Positions 17,946-25,559 of a stretch of 44,138 nucleotides of DNA are shown in pieces (position 1 is the stretch's first letter; each line of letters begins with the position of its first letter). A model generated the notes under the pieces. The model saw only the letters and a program-made list of their open reading frames with translations. It was not told the DNA's origin and searched no databases. Source of the DNA: Clostridia bacterium (GTDB taxonomy: Bacteria > Bacillota > Clostridia > TANB77 > CAG-508); contig JAEESU010000008.1 of the NCBI GenBank assembly GCA_016290095.1, positions 1 through 44,138 of the forward strand, read 5' to 3'. The position numbers and the translations under genes are program-made.

Positions 17946-18089
17946 TTTGTCTTTTTTATTTTTCTTGTTATGCCACCATTCGTAAACAAATCCGCCTTCT
18001 TTAAACCATCCTTCGGCTTTTCCCCAATAAATGAAGAAACCAATAACAACCACTATTCCAATTAATATATTTATAGCAATATTTGACAT
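17943..18089 (-). CDS. 48-residue single-pass membrane miniprotein
   Basis: The minus strand has an ATG at 18089-18087, preceded by AAAGGAGAA at a good distance, and a TAA stop at 17945-17943. The product begins MSNIAINILIGIVVVIGFFI (one membrane helix), followed by YWGKAEGW, FKEGGFVYEWW and a Lys-rich end. A well-formed promoter sits just upstream (18148-18120) and a terminator just downstream, so it is a complete transcription unit. The Trp/aromatic-rich amphipathic stretch after the helix is unusual. I do not recognise a family. It could be a membrane regulator or an immunity/toxin-like peptide of the neighbouring T4SS; neither is shown. Confidence 0.65.
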   Translation of the reverse strand: MSNIAINILIGIVVVIGFFIYWGKAEGWFKEGGFVYEWWHNKKNKKDK

Positions 18090-18119
18090 ATATAATTCTC
18101 CTTTACCAAAGCTAATTAT

Positions 18120-18148
18120 AGTATATATTTTTTATTACTAAAAATCAA
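18120..18148 (-). promoter_or_regulatory. Sigma-A-type promoter of the 48-residue gene
   Basis: Read on the minus strand: TTGATT, 17 bases, TATACT. The -10 ends about 30 bases before the ATG, leaving room for the AAAGGAGAA ribosome binding site. Confidence 0.6.
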
Positions 18149-18190
18149 GTATTGACATAATAAGTTTTTAAATATTTCCAAAAAAAACTA

Positions 18191-18219
18191 TTGATAAGAA
18201 ATTATAAATAATATAAAAT
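18191..18219 (+). promoter_or_regulatory. Probable sigma-A-type promoter of the glucosaminidase gene
   Basis: TTGATA, 17-base spacer, TAAAAT, with 40 bases between the -10 and the TTG start at 18260. A second TTGACA at 18152-18157 lacks a good -10 at normal spacing. Confidence 0.45.
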
Positions 18220-18259
18220 AGAAATGTAATAATAGGTTTTTAAGAAGGGAGGAAGTAAA

Positions 18260-19603
18260 TTGAAAAAAGAATATTATGATAAGAAAATAAGTGAATCACC
18301 ACAACTTCCAGACCTTTTTAAGGAATTGCAAGATATTAGGTATGGAAGAGCCAAACCAAAAGTTAAAGAAGAACCTAAAGTAAATACTACAATAAAATTT
18401 AATAGAATTTATGTGGTAAATCACAAGTTTAATGCTGTAGGAGCAGTTATAGGAATTTTATTCATTATTACATTTTTCTCAATTGTACATAGCAATACAA
18501 TTTTTGCAACAACAGAAAAGGAAAGAGTTCCTATTGCTGAATTTGAAACGAATAATAGTAAATTAGATATGATTAGTATTGTTTCAAAAAATGTTAATGA
18601 ATTTACAAAAAAAGAAATTATTACAGAAGAAATAAATATTGATTTTGAAACAGAATATATTGAAAATAAGCAATTACCATTAGGCGAAGAAAAGATTACT
18701 CAAGAAGGAATCTATGGTAAAAATAGAGTTACTAAGATTAGAACATATGAAAATAATAAGCTAATAGATGAAACTGTAATTAGTACTACTCTAGAAGCAT
18801 TACCAACAAAGAAAATTATAGAAAAAGGAACATCAGAATATCTAAAAAATGTACAAGCTCATGTTGGTGATACATTATATACGAAAGAAGAGATAGCTTT
18901 ATATCATGCACCTATAGAAAGTGATGAACAAAAAGTATGCATGGTATACAAGTTTATAGATGTTACTCTTTTATCAGAAGAAAATGGTTGGGCAAATATT
19001 GTTGTTGATGGAATAAATGGATATGTGAAATCAGATATGATTACTTCAGAAAATGTTACACCTGGAATTAAAGAAAAGAGTAGAATTCAAAGACTATATA
19101 TTGGTGTTAATATAAACATGCCTTTAAGTACGCCAAGTGGATTAACAAGAGAAGATTTTAAAAAGATTTTATCAAATAATCCAAGTGATACAAATAAAAT
19201 ATTTGAAGAAAATGCAGAGTTCTTTTATGAGTTAGAGGAAAAATACAACATAAATGCAATTTTTGTTGCAGCAATTGGTATCCATGAAAGTAATTGGGGA
19301 AGATCTACAATATCATTACAGAAGAAGAATTTATTTGGATATGGAGCATATGATTCAGATGCTTATGGGTCATCATTCACATTTGAAAGTTATCAATATG
19401 GAATTGATTTGGTAAGCAAAGTATTAGTAAAATACTATTTGAATGAACGTGGTACACCAATATATGATGGAGAAACAGCTGTCGGTACATATTATAATGG
19501 TCCTACATTAAAAGGTGTAAATACAAGATATGCAAGTGATCCTGAATGGGCAAATAAAATTTATACTACTATGAAAAACTTATATGGAAGGTTATTTGAT
19601 TAG
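18260..19603 (+). CDS. Membrane-anchored G5-SH3-glucosaminidase, likely T4SS-associated peptidoglycan hydrolase
   Basis: The start is TTG, set by GGGAGG 6 bases upstream. The product has 447 residues. A cytosolic N terminus of ~58 residues precedes a membrane helix (about 59-83). A G5 domain follows (about 113-193: ETEYIENKQLPLGEEKI, then QEGIYGKNRVTK). An SH3-type wall-binding domain is at about 204-261 (GWANIVVDGINGYVKSDMI). The C-terminal glucosaminidase domain is at about 294-447, with HESNWG (His342-Glu343, Glu343 the likely catalytic acid), KNLFGYGAYDSD and the late YNGPTLKGVN/YASDPEW motifs. Such enzymes cleave the glycan of peptidoglycan. Placed after a T4SS operon, the likely job is opening the wall for the machine (VirB1/TcpG-like role). 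It has its own promoter, so it could also be a general wall enzyme. Confidence 0.8.
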   Translation: MKKEYYDKKISESPQLPDLFKELQDIRYGRAKPKVKEEPKVNTTIKFNRIYVVNHKFNAVGAVIGILFIITFFSIVHSNTIFATTEKERVPIAEFETNNSKLDMISIVSKNVNEFTKKEIITEEINIDFETEYIENKQLPLGEEKITQEGIYGKNRVTKIRTYENNKLIDETVISTTLEALPTKKIIEKGTSEYLKNVQAHVGDTLYTKEEIALYHAPIESDEQKVCMVYKFIDVTLLSEENGWANIVVDGINGYVKSDMITSENVTPGIKEKSRIQRLYIGVNINMPLSTPSGLTREDFKKILSNNPSDTNKIFEENAEFFYELEEKYNINAIFVAAIGIHESNWGRSTISLQKKNLFGYGAYDSDAYGSSFTFESYQYGIDLVSKVLVKYYLNERGTPIYDGETAVGTYYNGPTLKGVNTRYASDPEWANKIYTTMKNLYGRLFD

Positions 19604-19609
19604 GAAGTT

Positions 19610-20422
19610 ATGAATAAAAAAATATTAATTGCAATAGATATTATTTTGTTTTTAATAACTGTTTTTGCATATAAATATATATTTGATATAGAAACTGGAA
19701 AAACTGTTTATGCAGAAGAAACAGAGAGAATCGTTGAAAATGCAGAAAATCCTGTTTTTAAAATTGACAAAATAGTCTTATGGAGCAGTGCATATGCAGT
19801 AGACAATAGTGATAGAAGATTAAAAGATATCGACATAAGTCAGTTTACAGATATAGAAATATATATTGACAATTTATCAAAAATAAATGAGATAACTGCA
19901 GAAAATACGGTAAATAGTCTATTTATAGATAATATCAAAATTGAGACAAATGAACTTAATAGAGATGTAAGATTTAATTATAAGAATCCATATCATTGTG
20001 GAAAGTTTGAAGATATTTCCAATTGGGAAGCAGACGGAATATTGTTCAAAGTAGTTACAACAAATCAAAAACAAGCAGAAGCAGACTTTAAAGATAATCT
20101 TTTCTATACAGATTGTTCTAATCCAATTACATTAGGATATTTAAACAAAAACTTTCTAACTAATTGTGAAATAGGTGGTGAGTCCGGATTAATTAGTTTT
20201 GATGGTTCAATTCTTTCAAAAGTAGTTCAAGATATGAAACAACTAAATAGCAAGATTAGTTTTGATATTCATATTGTAAATAATTACAATGAAAGTTTTA
20301 TTTGTAAAGTTGCGTTTGATATTGACTTAACGGAAAATGATTATGCAATAGATTCAGGGTTTTTAAATAAAGAAATAAGACCACAAAATAATGAATTTAT
20401 ATTTTTTAAACAATTTAATTAA
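19610..20422 (+). CDS. Secreted or membrane-anchored protein of unknown function (paralog of 26014-26739)
   Basis: The protein has 270 residues, with an N-terminal hydrophobic segment (LIAIDIILFLITVFAYKYI) that may be an anchor or signal. It starts 6 bases after the glucosaminidase stop, so the two are co-transcribed. The mature part is strand-rich. I do not recognise a domain. It aligns by eye along its length with the protein at 26014: FKIDKIVLWSS against FSIDKILIVST, a DIDISQFTDIEIYIDN against NIDIEQVNDAYIYIDK segment, and GLISFDGSILSKVV against DNIAYDGTLLSGLG. The ends also match: SFDIHIVNN-x(6)-CKVAFDIDL against SFDIIITTS-x(6)-GTINLDLPL, and NKEI against NREI. This links the T4SS side of the window to the signal-peptidase side. 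Function unknown. Confidence 0.6.
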   Translation: MNKKILIAIDIILFLITVFAYKYIFDIETGKTVYAEETERIVENAENPVFKIDKIVLWSSAYAVDNSDRRLKDIDISQFTDIEIYIDNLSKINEITAENTVNSLFIDNIKIETNELNRDVRFNYKNPYHCGKFEDISNWEADGILFKVVTTNQKQAEADFKDNLFYTDCSNPITLGYLNKNFLTNCEIGGESGLISFDGSILSKVVQDMKQLNSKISFDIHIVNNYNESFICKVAFDIDLTENDYAIDSGFLNKEIRPQNNEFIFFKQFN

Positions 20423-20427
20423 ACTTT

Positions 20428-20459
20428 AAGACTAGCAAAAATTGCTAGTCTTGATTTTT
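20428..20459 (+). terminator. Intrinsic terminator after the glucosaminidase operon
   Basis: An 11-bp perfect stem AAGACTAGCAA/TTGCTAGTCTT with an AAA loop, followed by GATTTTTG. The tRNA -35 element overlaps its distal edge. Confidence 0.75.
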
Positions 20460-20479
20460 GTTTATAATTCAGTTATAAT
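20451..20479 (+). promoter_or_regulatory. Sigma-A-type promoter of tRNA-Arg
   Basis: TTGATT, 17 bases, TATAAT, ending 11 bases before the tRNA 5' end, so the primary transcript has only a few leader bases. The -35 abuts the preceding terminator stem. Confidence 0.7.
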
Positions 20480-20490
20480 TATCTAGAAAT

Positions 20491-20566
<76 letters not shown>

Positions 20567-20604
20567 TTTTATAAGGAAAAAACATGCCTTGAGGTAGCAT
20601 ATAA

Positions 20605-20679
20605 ATGATGATGCCAAAAGATACAAGTGTTAAAGTGGAAGGCTTAGATATAAGACAAAAAATAAGAGACATATTCTAA
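20605..20679 (+). CDS. Possible 24-residue peptide or gene remnant
   Basis: Three consecutive ATG codons, a GAGG 10 bases upstream, and a TAA stop at 20677 give a 24-residue frame ending DIRQKIRDIF. The last four codons and the stop lie inside the left arm of the 19-bp inverted repeat. The amino-acid composition is protein-like, but the size gives little statistical support. It may be the degenerate 3' end of a lost gene, or noise. Confidence 0.2.
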   Translation: MMMPKDTSVKVEGLDIRQKIRDIF

Positions 20680-20720
20680 AATTAGTCTATAATAAAGGCA
20701 GATTTTAGAATATGTCTCTT
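20664..20720. terminator. Perfect 19-bp inverted repeat between convergent units (terminator or mobile-element relic)
   Basis: AAGAGACATATTCTAAAAT at 20664-20682 and its exact reverse complement at 20702-20720 flank a 19-base loop. It lies between the tRNA on the left and the end of the minus-strand gene on the right, so a bidirectional terminator function is plausible. The stem is longer than the other terminators here and has no long pure T-run (TTTAATTATTTA on the right). A related arm sequence (TTTTAGAATGTG...) occurs at 32264-32280, which suggests a dispersed repeat family. Confidence 0.6.
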
Positions 20721-20760
20721 TAATTATTTACAATAGATGTTAGTATTTTATTGGGATTGT

Positions 20761-21273
20761 TTATAAATTAATCCTCCTCCTATAATTTCCTGTTATGAAT
20801 TTTGGCATTAGTCGATATATTTTAATTAGAAAAATTTTGATTCGTTTGTTCAATTTATACGTGAAAGGCAATCTTTTTTTCCTTTTGACTAGTTTAGTTT
20901 CACTGGTATTTATTAATATAGGAAGATTATCCGCTTGATTATTAAAAATATTTTCATTTTTTTCTGACACAGAGTTATCTATTAGAACACATTCTTCAGA
21001 ACTATTTCCTAGGTATATATGATATTTTTCATCATTTCCATTATCAATCAATGAAAAATAAAAACTACTATTTTTTTCAACGTTTAGTTCTACTGAATAT
21101 GTAAAATTATTATATTCCATCTTCGCTAATGAAAAAAAGTCATCACTTTTTATAGAATAAGATAAAAAAGGACATACTTTATCAAGTGCCTTACCATTGA
21201 AATATATAATTTCTATTATGCTAGATTCATCATATTTACTTAAAATAACTGATATTTCTTTAGTAATTTTCAT
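20761..21273 (-). CDS. Hypothetical protein, 170 aa
   Basis: A minus-strand gene with ATG at 21273 preceded by AGAGAGGAAAAAT. There is no signal peptide or membrane helix. The first ~110 residues are strand-rich and polar (SIIEIIYFNGKAL, YSVELNVEKNSSFYFSLIDN, KYHIYLGNSSEECVLIDNS). The last ~50 are strongly basic and aromatic (KRKKRLPFTYKLNKRIKIFL, YRLMPKFITG, YRRRINL). The basic end suggests contact with nucleic acid or with membrane phospholipid. It stands alone, oriented against the tRNA and divergent from the TasA-like gene. I do not recognise a family. The good ribosome binding site and intact length support a real gene. Confidence 0.55.
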   Translation of the reverse strand: MKITKEISVILSKYDESSIIEIIYFNGKALDKVCPFLSYSIKSDDFFSLAKMEYNNFTYSVELNVEKNSSFYFSLIDNGNDEKYHIYLGNSSEECVLIDNSVSEKNENIFNNQADNLPILINTSETKLVKRKKRLPFTYKLNKRIKIFLIKIYRLMPKFITGNYRRRINL

Positions 21274-21370
21274 TATTTTTCCTCTCTAGTATTCCTTAAT
21301 ATAATTTTACTGCAATAAATTCTATAATACAATTAAATAATGTTTACATTTAAGCAGAAAAGTACTATTT

Positions 21371-21399
21371 TTGTAAAAAAATGATTACAGTTGTATATT
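21371..21399 (+). promoter_or_regulatory. Probable promoter of the TasA-like gene
   Basis: TTGTAA, 17 bases, TATATT, with TG directly before the -10. It would leave an untranslated leader of about 85 bases before the ATG at 21493, long enough for regulation; I see no known riboswitch in it. Confidence 0.45.
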
Positions 21400-21492
21400 T
21401 TTTTTATTACGAGAGAGAATTATAATTGAAAAGCCTTTAAATATATGGTTAAATAAGATTGAATACAATTCAAAGGAGGAAGTATTTATATT

Positions 21493-22035
21493 ATGAACAA
21501 AAGTAAAAAAACAAAAAATCTGTTAATACTTATAGTATTAATTGCAATAGTTGCTATAGCAGTTGGTTATGCAACATTGTCACAGAATCTAGTACTAGAG
21601 GGTACTGCGAAAACTTTAGCTAAGTCAGATTGGGATGTTCATTTTGTAACAGATAGTGCCACAATGTCTCCTGACGCAACAGAGTTACATGATGGAGTTT
21701 ATGACCAAGAAATAAACTTACAAGAATTAACTGGAACATTTAATGTTACTTTAGCCCCAGGTGCCTCAATAGACTATGACGTTAAAATAGTAAATGATGG
21801 AAGAATACATGCTATTGCAAGTGGAACACCTACTGTAGCAATTGATGGAAGTTCAAACATAACTTGTACTGTAACACCTGTTACAACAACAGATTTATAT
21901 ACTGAAGGTGCAACTAAAACAGGGCCAGATGAGTACACAGTAACAGTTACTTGTGCAAATATGACAGAATTACCAGATACTGCTGAAACAGCAAATATAA
22001 CTGTTACATTCAACTATATGCAAAATCACACATAA
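21493..22035 (+). CDS. TasA/CalY-like small secreted protein (SipW-type leader)
   Basis: The protein has 180 residues. The leader is KKTKNLLILIVLIAIVAIAV followed by GYATLSQNLVLEGTA, the layout of TasA/CalY-type biofilm fibre subunits, which are matured by the ER-type signal peptidase SipW. The mature part is rich in Thr, Ala and Val with strands (TGTFNVTLAPGASIDYDVKI, YTVTVTCANM, ANITVTFNYMQNHT). It contains two Cys about 33 residues apart. A strong AAAGGAGG ribosome binding site, its own promoter, and a hairpin directly after the gene suggest high, separately tuned expression. The signal peptidase gene lies two genes downstream. The structural role as a surface fibre or matrix subunit is inferred from the family. 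Confidence 0.65.
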   Translation: MNKSKKTKNLLILIVLIAIVAIAVGYATLSQNLVLEGTAKTLAKSDWDVHFVTDSATMSPDATELHDGVYDQEINLQELTGTFNVTLAPGASIDYDVKIVNDGRIHAIASGTPTVAIDGSSNITCTVTPVTTTDLYTEGATKTGPDEYTVTVTCANMTELPDTAETANITVTFNYMQNHT

Positions 22036-22046
22036 TAATTTCAATT

Positions 22047-22077
22047 GAGCTACTATCTAGGGGTAGTAGCTCTTTAT
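22047..22077 (+). terminator. Hairpin after the TasA-like gene (terminator or attenuator)
   Basis: GAGCTACTA at 22047-22055 pairs with TAGTAGCTC at 22064-22072, followed by TTTATTTAAATTT. The T-run is imperfect. No new promoter is evident before 22149, so partial read-through is likely: abundant fibre transcript, less downstream message. Confidence 0.6.
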
Positions 22078-22148
22078 TTAAATTTGTATGTTATTTTAAG
22101 GTAATCTATATGTTTATTTTAAAAAAGTATATAAAAGGAGATTAAGTT

Positions 22149-23336
22149 TTGAGTAGACACGTAAGAATACAAAAAAAAATTAACAATAAAGCTATATTTA
22201 TAGTGTTTTTTATTACTATGTTTCTTTTTGGTACTTCTTATGCTATTTTAAATCAAAGTTTAACTTTAACTGGAACAGTTAATATATATGTTGATGAGGG
22301 AAATGAACTAACTATAACTAGCTTTAATGAAAATGTTGATACAGTTGTTACTGGCAGTATTAATCTTATTTTTTTTAATATTCCTTATGAATATTGTAGA
22401 GTAGTTGGAATTACTATACAAAATAGTCTTAGCAAAACAATTGATAACTGGACAATTGAATTTGCTTCTAGTAGAACAGCAGATTTAACAAGACCAACAA
22501 ATAATGCATTAAGTGCATATTTAGGTGATGAAAATGCCTATTCTTCTATATCATATGCCAACAATACAGTAACTGTTAGTGGGAATGATACTCTAGCGCC
22601 TGGTGAAACAAAAACTGTTTATGTTTTTTATACTTATAATACTGGAAATAATAGGTTTAATTTTAATGGTAATAGAAAAGCATATTATACACCTACAAGA
22701 AGAAACTATTCAATGGCTTTAAAAAGTAGAGGATCTGAATTATCTGAACTAATAATAAAAAAACATGATGAAAGTTCAAAAGGGCCTGTTGAGATAAAAA
22801 CAGCATATTATACAGAGCCACTCGGTGGAAATTTGTATAGCACAACTATGTATATATTTATTGGAAATGGTGAAGGAACAACTATTTCGAATGTTAAATT
22901 TGATGTTTCATATAATGATTCAAATCTTTCTAGTTTATCTTCAAGTGAAGTTAGTATATTAAAAAACACTGATAGTGGAGCAGCATTCCTTGTACAAGAT
23001 TCCATTGATAGTGGCAATGTTAAATATTATTATGTATCAGGAATAAAAACTTATGGTGGTTTTCATGGCATGAGTATAAGTAATATTACGTATTCAGAAG
23101 GAAACAATGTAACAAATAATGAAATAACAAATAATGAAAATATTGAACAATCAGTAGAGAAAAATGATGTAGTTGAAGAAAATATAATAATAGAAAATAA
23201 TGCAGTTATAGAAAATGTGGTAGAAGAAAATACAATAATAGAGAATAATGTATTAGAAGATATAATTACAAATACAATTTCAAGTGAATATGAAAATAAT
23301 ATTAATATTAAAAAAACAAATGATGAAGGAAATTAG
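22149..23336 (+). CDS. Secreted protein with SipW-type leader, beta-sandwich domains and Asn/Glu-rich repeat tail
   Basis: The start is TTG, set by AAAGGAGA 8 bases upstream; the product has 395 residues. The basic N terminus and membrane segment (AIFIVFFITMFLFG) end in TSYAILNQSLTLTGTVNIYV, the same leader type as the preceding TasA-like protein (YA-x-L-x-Q-x-L-x-L-x-GT). Two beta-rich domains follow. The first (about 60-180) has NWTIEF, LAPGETKTVYVFY and Trp/Asn features resembling CBM2-type modules, though weakly. The second (about 205-315) is YTEPLGGNLYSTTMYIFIG...GIKTYGGFHGMS. The last ~75 residues are low-complexity V/I/E/N repeats. The stop codon abuts the signal peptidase ATG. It is likely a second substrate of that peptidase, a surface or matrix protein. 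Confidence 0.6.
   Translation: MSRHVRIQKKINNKAIFIVFFITMFLFGTSYAILNQSLTLTGTVNIYVDEGNELTITSFNENVDTVVTGSINLIFFNIPYEYCRVVGITIQNSLSKTIDNWTIEFASSRTADLTRPTNNALSAYLGDENAYSSISYANNTVTVSGNDTLAPGETKTVYVFYTYNTGNNRFNFNGNRKAYYTPTRRNYSMALKSRGSELSELIIKKHDESSKGPVEIKTAYYTEPLGGNLYSTTMYIFIGNGEGTTISNVKFDVSYNDSNLSSLSSSEVSILKNTDSGAAFLVQDSIDSGNVKYYYVSGIKTYGGFHGMSISNITYSEGNNVTNNEITNNENIEQSVEKNDVVEENIIIENNAVIENVVEENTIIENNVLEDIITNTISSEYENNINIKKTNDEGN
23169..23264 (+). repeat. Tandem 48-bp coding repeat in the tail of the secreted protein
   Basis: Two adjacent copies with a 48-base period (from 23169 and 23217) encode VVEENIIIENNAVIEN and VVEENTIIENNVLEDI. Similar shorter Asn/Glu blocks precede them. The repeats keep frame, so length variation by slippage would preserve the gene. 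Confidence 0.65.
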
Positions 23337-24515
23337 ATGGAAATTTTAGAAAAAGAAAGTAATTACAAAATAATAATATTTTTTATAATTGTTTTTGCTT
23401 TATTTTTAGAGATAGTGATAATCCCAAGATTTTTTTCGGATTATTACTCAATATTAAATTTGATTTTTTGGATAATTATTGCAGTTTTTTCTGAAAATCT
23501 TAATAATCAGCACAATAATTTTAAATCAAAAAAAGAAACATTAAAAACTGTTTTCATAATCGTTTCTATTTATTTGATACTTTATTATTTATCTGGTTTT
23601 ATTTTTGGCTTTGCTAAAAATGTATTAACAAACTCATTGAAAAATATTATTATTAATTTTATAATGTATATTGCAATAATTCCATTTCAAGAGTACACAA
23701 GATCAAGAGTAATTAATAATACTCGTAGTAAGCTAGTTTATATTCTTATAACATTAGCTCTAATATTATCTAGTATTAATTATGTTAGTTTTATGTCAAA
23801 TTTTTTAACTGGAAGCGTTGCATTTGAATATATTGCTGGAACGATATTTCCATTAGTTCTAGAAGGAATAGTATGTTCTTTTTTGGTAAAAAAAGGTTCA
23901 TATGTTTTATCATTAATGTTTATATTACCATTAAAATGTGCTGATATATTTGTTCCAATTGTACCAAATATGGATTGGTTCATAAAAGTATCTTATGTGT
24001 CTGCACTTGTAATTGTAGTATATTACTTTGCAAATTATGAGTACAGGATAAATGTTGAAAGATTTACTAGAAGAGAAATTAGAGAAGACGATCCCAAAAA
24101 ATCAATTCCAGCTGTAATTTTTGTAATGCTATTTACATTTTTCGTTGCAGGTATTTTTCCTTTAAAACCTGTTGCTTTATTATCAAATAGCATGTATCCG
24201 AATATAAAAAGAGGAGACGTTGTTATAGTAAAAAAACTAAAACACGAAGACTTAAGAACACTTTGCATAGGAGATGTTATAGAATATAAAATAGACAATA
24301 CAAGCATTGTTCACAGAATAATAAGAATAGATGAAGCAACTAGTGGTGAATTTACTTTTATTACAAAAGGGGATTCGAATTCAAGTGAAGATCTTCCTGT
24401 AAAGGAAAGTCAAGTAGTTGGACTAACAAGACAGTATGTACCATATGTAGGTTATCCATCAGTATGGTTTAGTGAGCAAATTCTAAACATAAATCAATAC
24501 AAAGGAGAAAACTGA
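23337..24515 (+). CDS. ER-type (SipW-like) signal peptidase I with N-terminal polytopic domain
   Basis: The protein has 392 residues. The first ~245 hold about seven membrane helices not found in ordinary SipW (about 190 residues). The C-terminal ~130 residues are the peptidase. SNSMYP contains the catalytic Ser285, followed by RGDVVIVKK and IGDVIEY. SIVHRIIRI carries His326 in place of the Lys of the bacterial type, and KGDSNSSED carries Asp346. This Ser-His-Asp pattern is that of SipW and eukaryotic/archaeal Sec11. SipW matures TasA-type fibre proteins, matching the two leaders encoded just upstream. The start codon touches the previous stop, implying translational coupling. The role of the extra membrane domain is unknown. 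Confidence 0.8.
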   Translation: MEILEKESNYKIIIFFIIVFALFLEIVIIPRFFSDYYSILNLIFWIIIAVFSENLNNQHNNFKSKKETLKTVFIIVSIYLILYYLSGFIFGFAKNVLTNSLKNIIINFIMYIAIIPFQEYTRSRVINNTRSKLVYILITLALILSSINYVSFMSNFLTGSVAFEYIAGTIFPLVLEGIVCSFLVKKGSYVLSLMFILPLKCADIFVPIVPNMDWFIKVSYVSALVIVVYYFANYEYRINVERFTRREIREDDPKKSIPAVIFVMLFTFFVAGIFPLKPVALLSNSMYPNIKRGDVVIVKKLKHEDLRTLCIGDVIEYKIDNTSIVHRIIRIDEATSGEFTFITKGDSNSSEDLPVKESQVVGLTRQYVPYVGYPSVWFSEQILNINQYKGEN

Positions 24516-24516
24516 A

Positions 24517-25536
24517 ATGGAAAATTCTAAAAATAAATTGGGAAATAATTATTTAAAAATAGTAGTATCATTCGTTATTTTCTTAGTTGCAATTGTTTTT
24601 ATTCTAAATAGTTTTGAGAGTAATGAATTACCAACAATTAATTTATCTAATCAAGAATCAAAAATTGATTATAGAGTTAAGCTTTTTAAAAATGATTTTA
24701 TTAAAGAAGATTATATGGAAAAGGGCAAAACTTATATTACTGATTTAGTTGATGATATTGAAGTAGATTATAATTATAAGATAACAAATTCAAAAAAGTT
24801 TGATTCAGAATACGGGTATAATGTTTCTTATAAAATGACAATAAATCACAATTCAACTGGTAAACAGCTTTGGACAGAAGAAGAAACGATAGTTGATAAT
24901 AAAAATATTACTCCGGATAAGAATACTATTGAAGTTAAAGAAAAAGCTGTTGTAGACTATGATAAACTTAATGATAAAATTAAGTTATTTAAATTGAATT
25001 ATAATATACCAATAGATTGTAAATTGGAAATAAATTTAAATGTTATAGATTTAAAATCAAATGAGAAGATTGCTTTAACTGGTATTAATACAAATTTAAA
25101 TACAGAAATAATAGATATTGAAGAAACAGAATACAATAGTTTACAACCAGAAGTAGAAACATTGGAAGAAAATAATGATATATCTGTAGTAGTTATTATT
25201 TCAATTATAGTTGCTATAATTTCACTTTTATTCTTCATTATAGAAATAATAAGAACAATTAGATATAACTCATCTCGTAAATCATATTATGAAAAAGCTA
25301 TTTATAAAATACTTAAAAATTATGGAGATGTTGTTGCTGAACTTGTATCACCAGTTGATCTTACAAATTTAAATGTAATAGATGTTAAGAATTTTGATCA
25401 AATGCTTGATGTAGAGGAAGAACTTAGAATACCAATTATGTTCTATGAAACTATAAAGAATAAAGAAGGCGAATTTGTAATAGTATCAAATGAAATTGCT
25501 TACAGATATATTTTAAGAGATAAGATAACTAAATAG
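24517..25536 (+). CDS. DUF5305-like membrane protein of the signal peptidase locus
   Basis: The protein has 339 residues. It has one membrane helix near the N terminus (about 11-30), a ~180-residue extracellular strand-rich domain (IDYRVKLFKNDFIKEDYMEKGKTYITD and onward), a second helix at about 225-247 (VVIISIIVAIISLLFFIIEI), and a ~90-residue cytosolic end. Y-x-V-x-L at the start of the outer domain and KGKTYITDLV match DUF5305 as I remember it, a family often found next to ER-type signal peptidases in archaea and clostridia. It starts one base after the signal peptidase stop, with the AAAGGAG site inside that gene. It may be an accessory or assembly partner for the fibre proteins; no activity is known to me. 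Confidence 0.65.
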   Translation: MENSKNKLGNNYLKIVVSFVIFLVAIVFILNSFESNELPTINLSNQESKIDYRVKLFKNDFIKEDYMEKGKTYITDLVDDIEVDYNYKITNSKKFDSEYGYNVSYKMTINHNSTGKQLWTEEETIVDNKNITPDKNTIEVKEKAVVDYDKLNDKIKLFKLNYNIPIDCKLEINLNVIDLKSNEKIALTGINTNLNTEIIDIEETEYNSLQPEVETLEENNDISVVVIISIIVAIISLLFFIIEIIRTIRYNSSRKSYYEKAIYKILKNYGDVVAELVSPVDLTNLNVIDVKNFDQMLDVEEELRIPIMFYETIKNKEGEFVIVSNEIAYRYILRDKITK

Positions 25537-25559
25537 TAATTTGAAAAAGAGGTTGATAT

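Noticed and set aside
18152-18176. TTGACA at 18152 as the promoter of the glucosaminidase gene
   Set aside because: No acceptable -10 hexamer occurs 16-18 bases downstream; the TTGATA-17-TAAAAT pair at 18191 is better placed.
21400-21492. Riboswitch in the ~85-base leader of the TasA-like gene
   Set aside because: The leader is AT-rich without a stable stem or any conserved riboswitch core that I can recognise.
22808-23017. Minus-strand frame inside the second SipW-type substrate
   Set aside because: No ribosome binding site and fully antisense to a convincing secreted protein.
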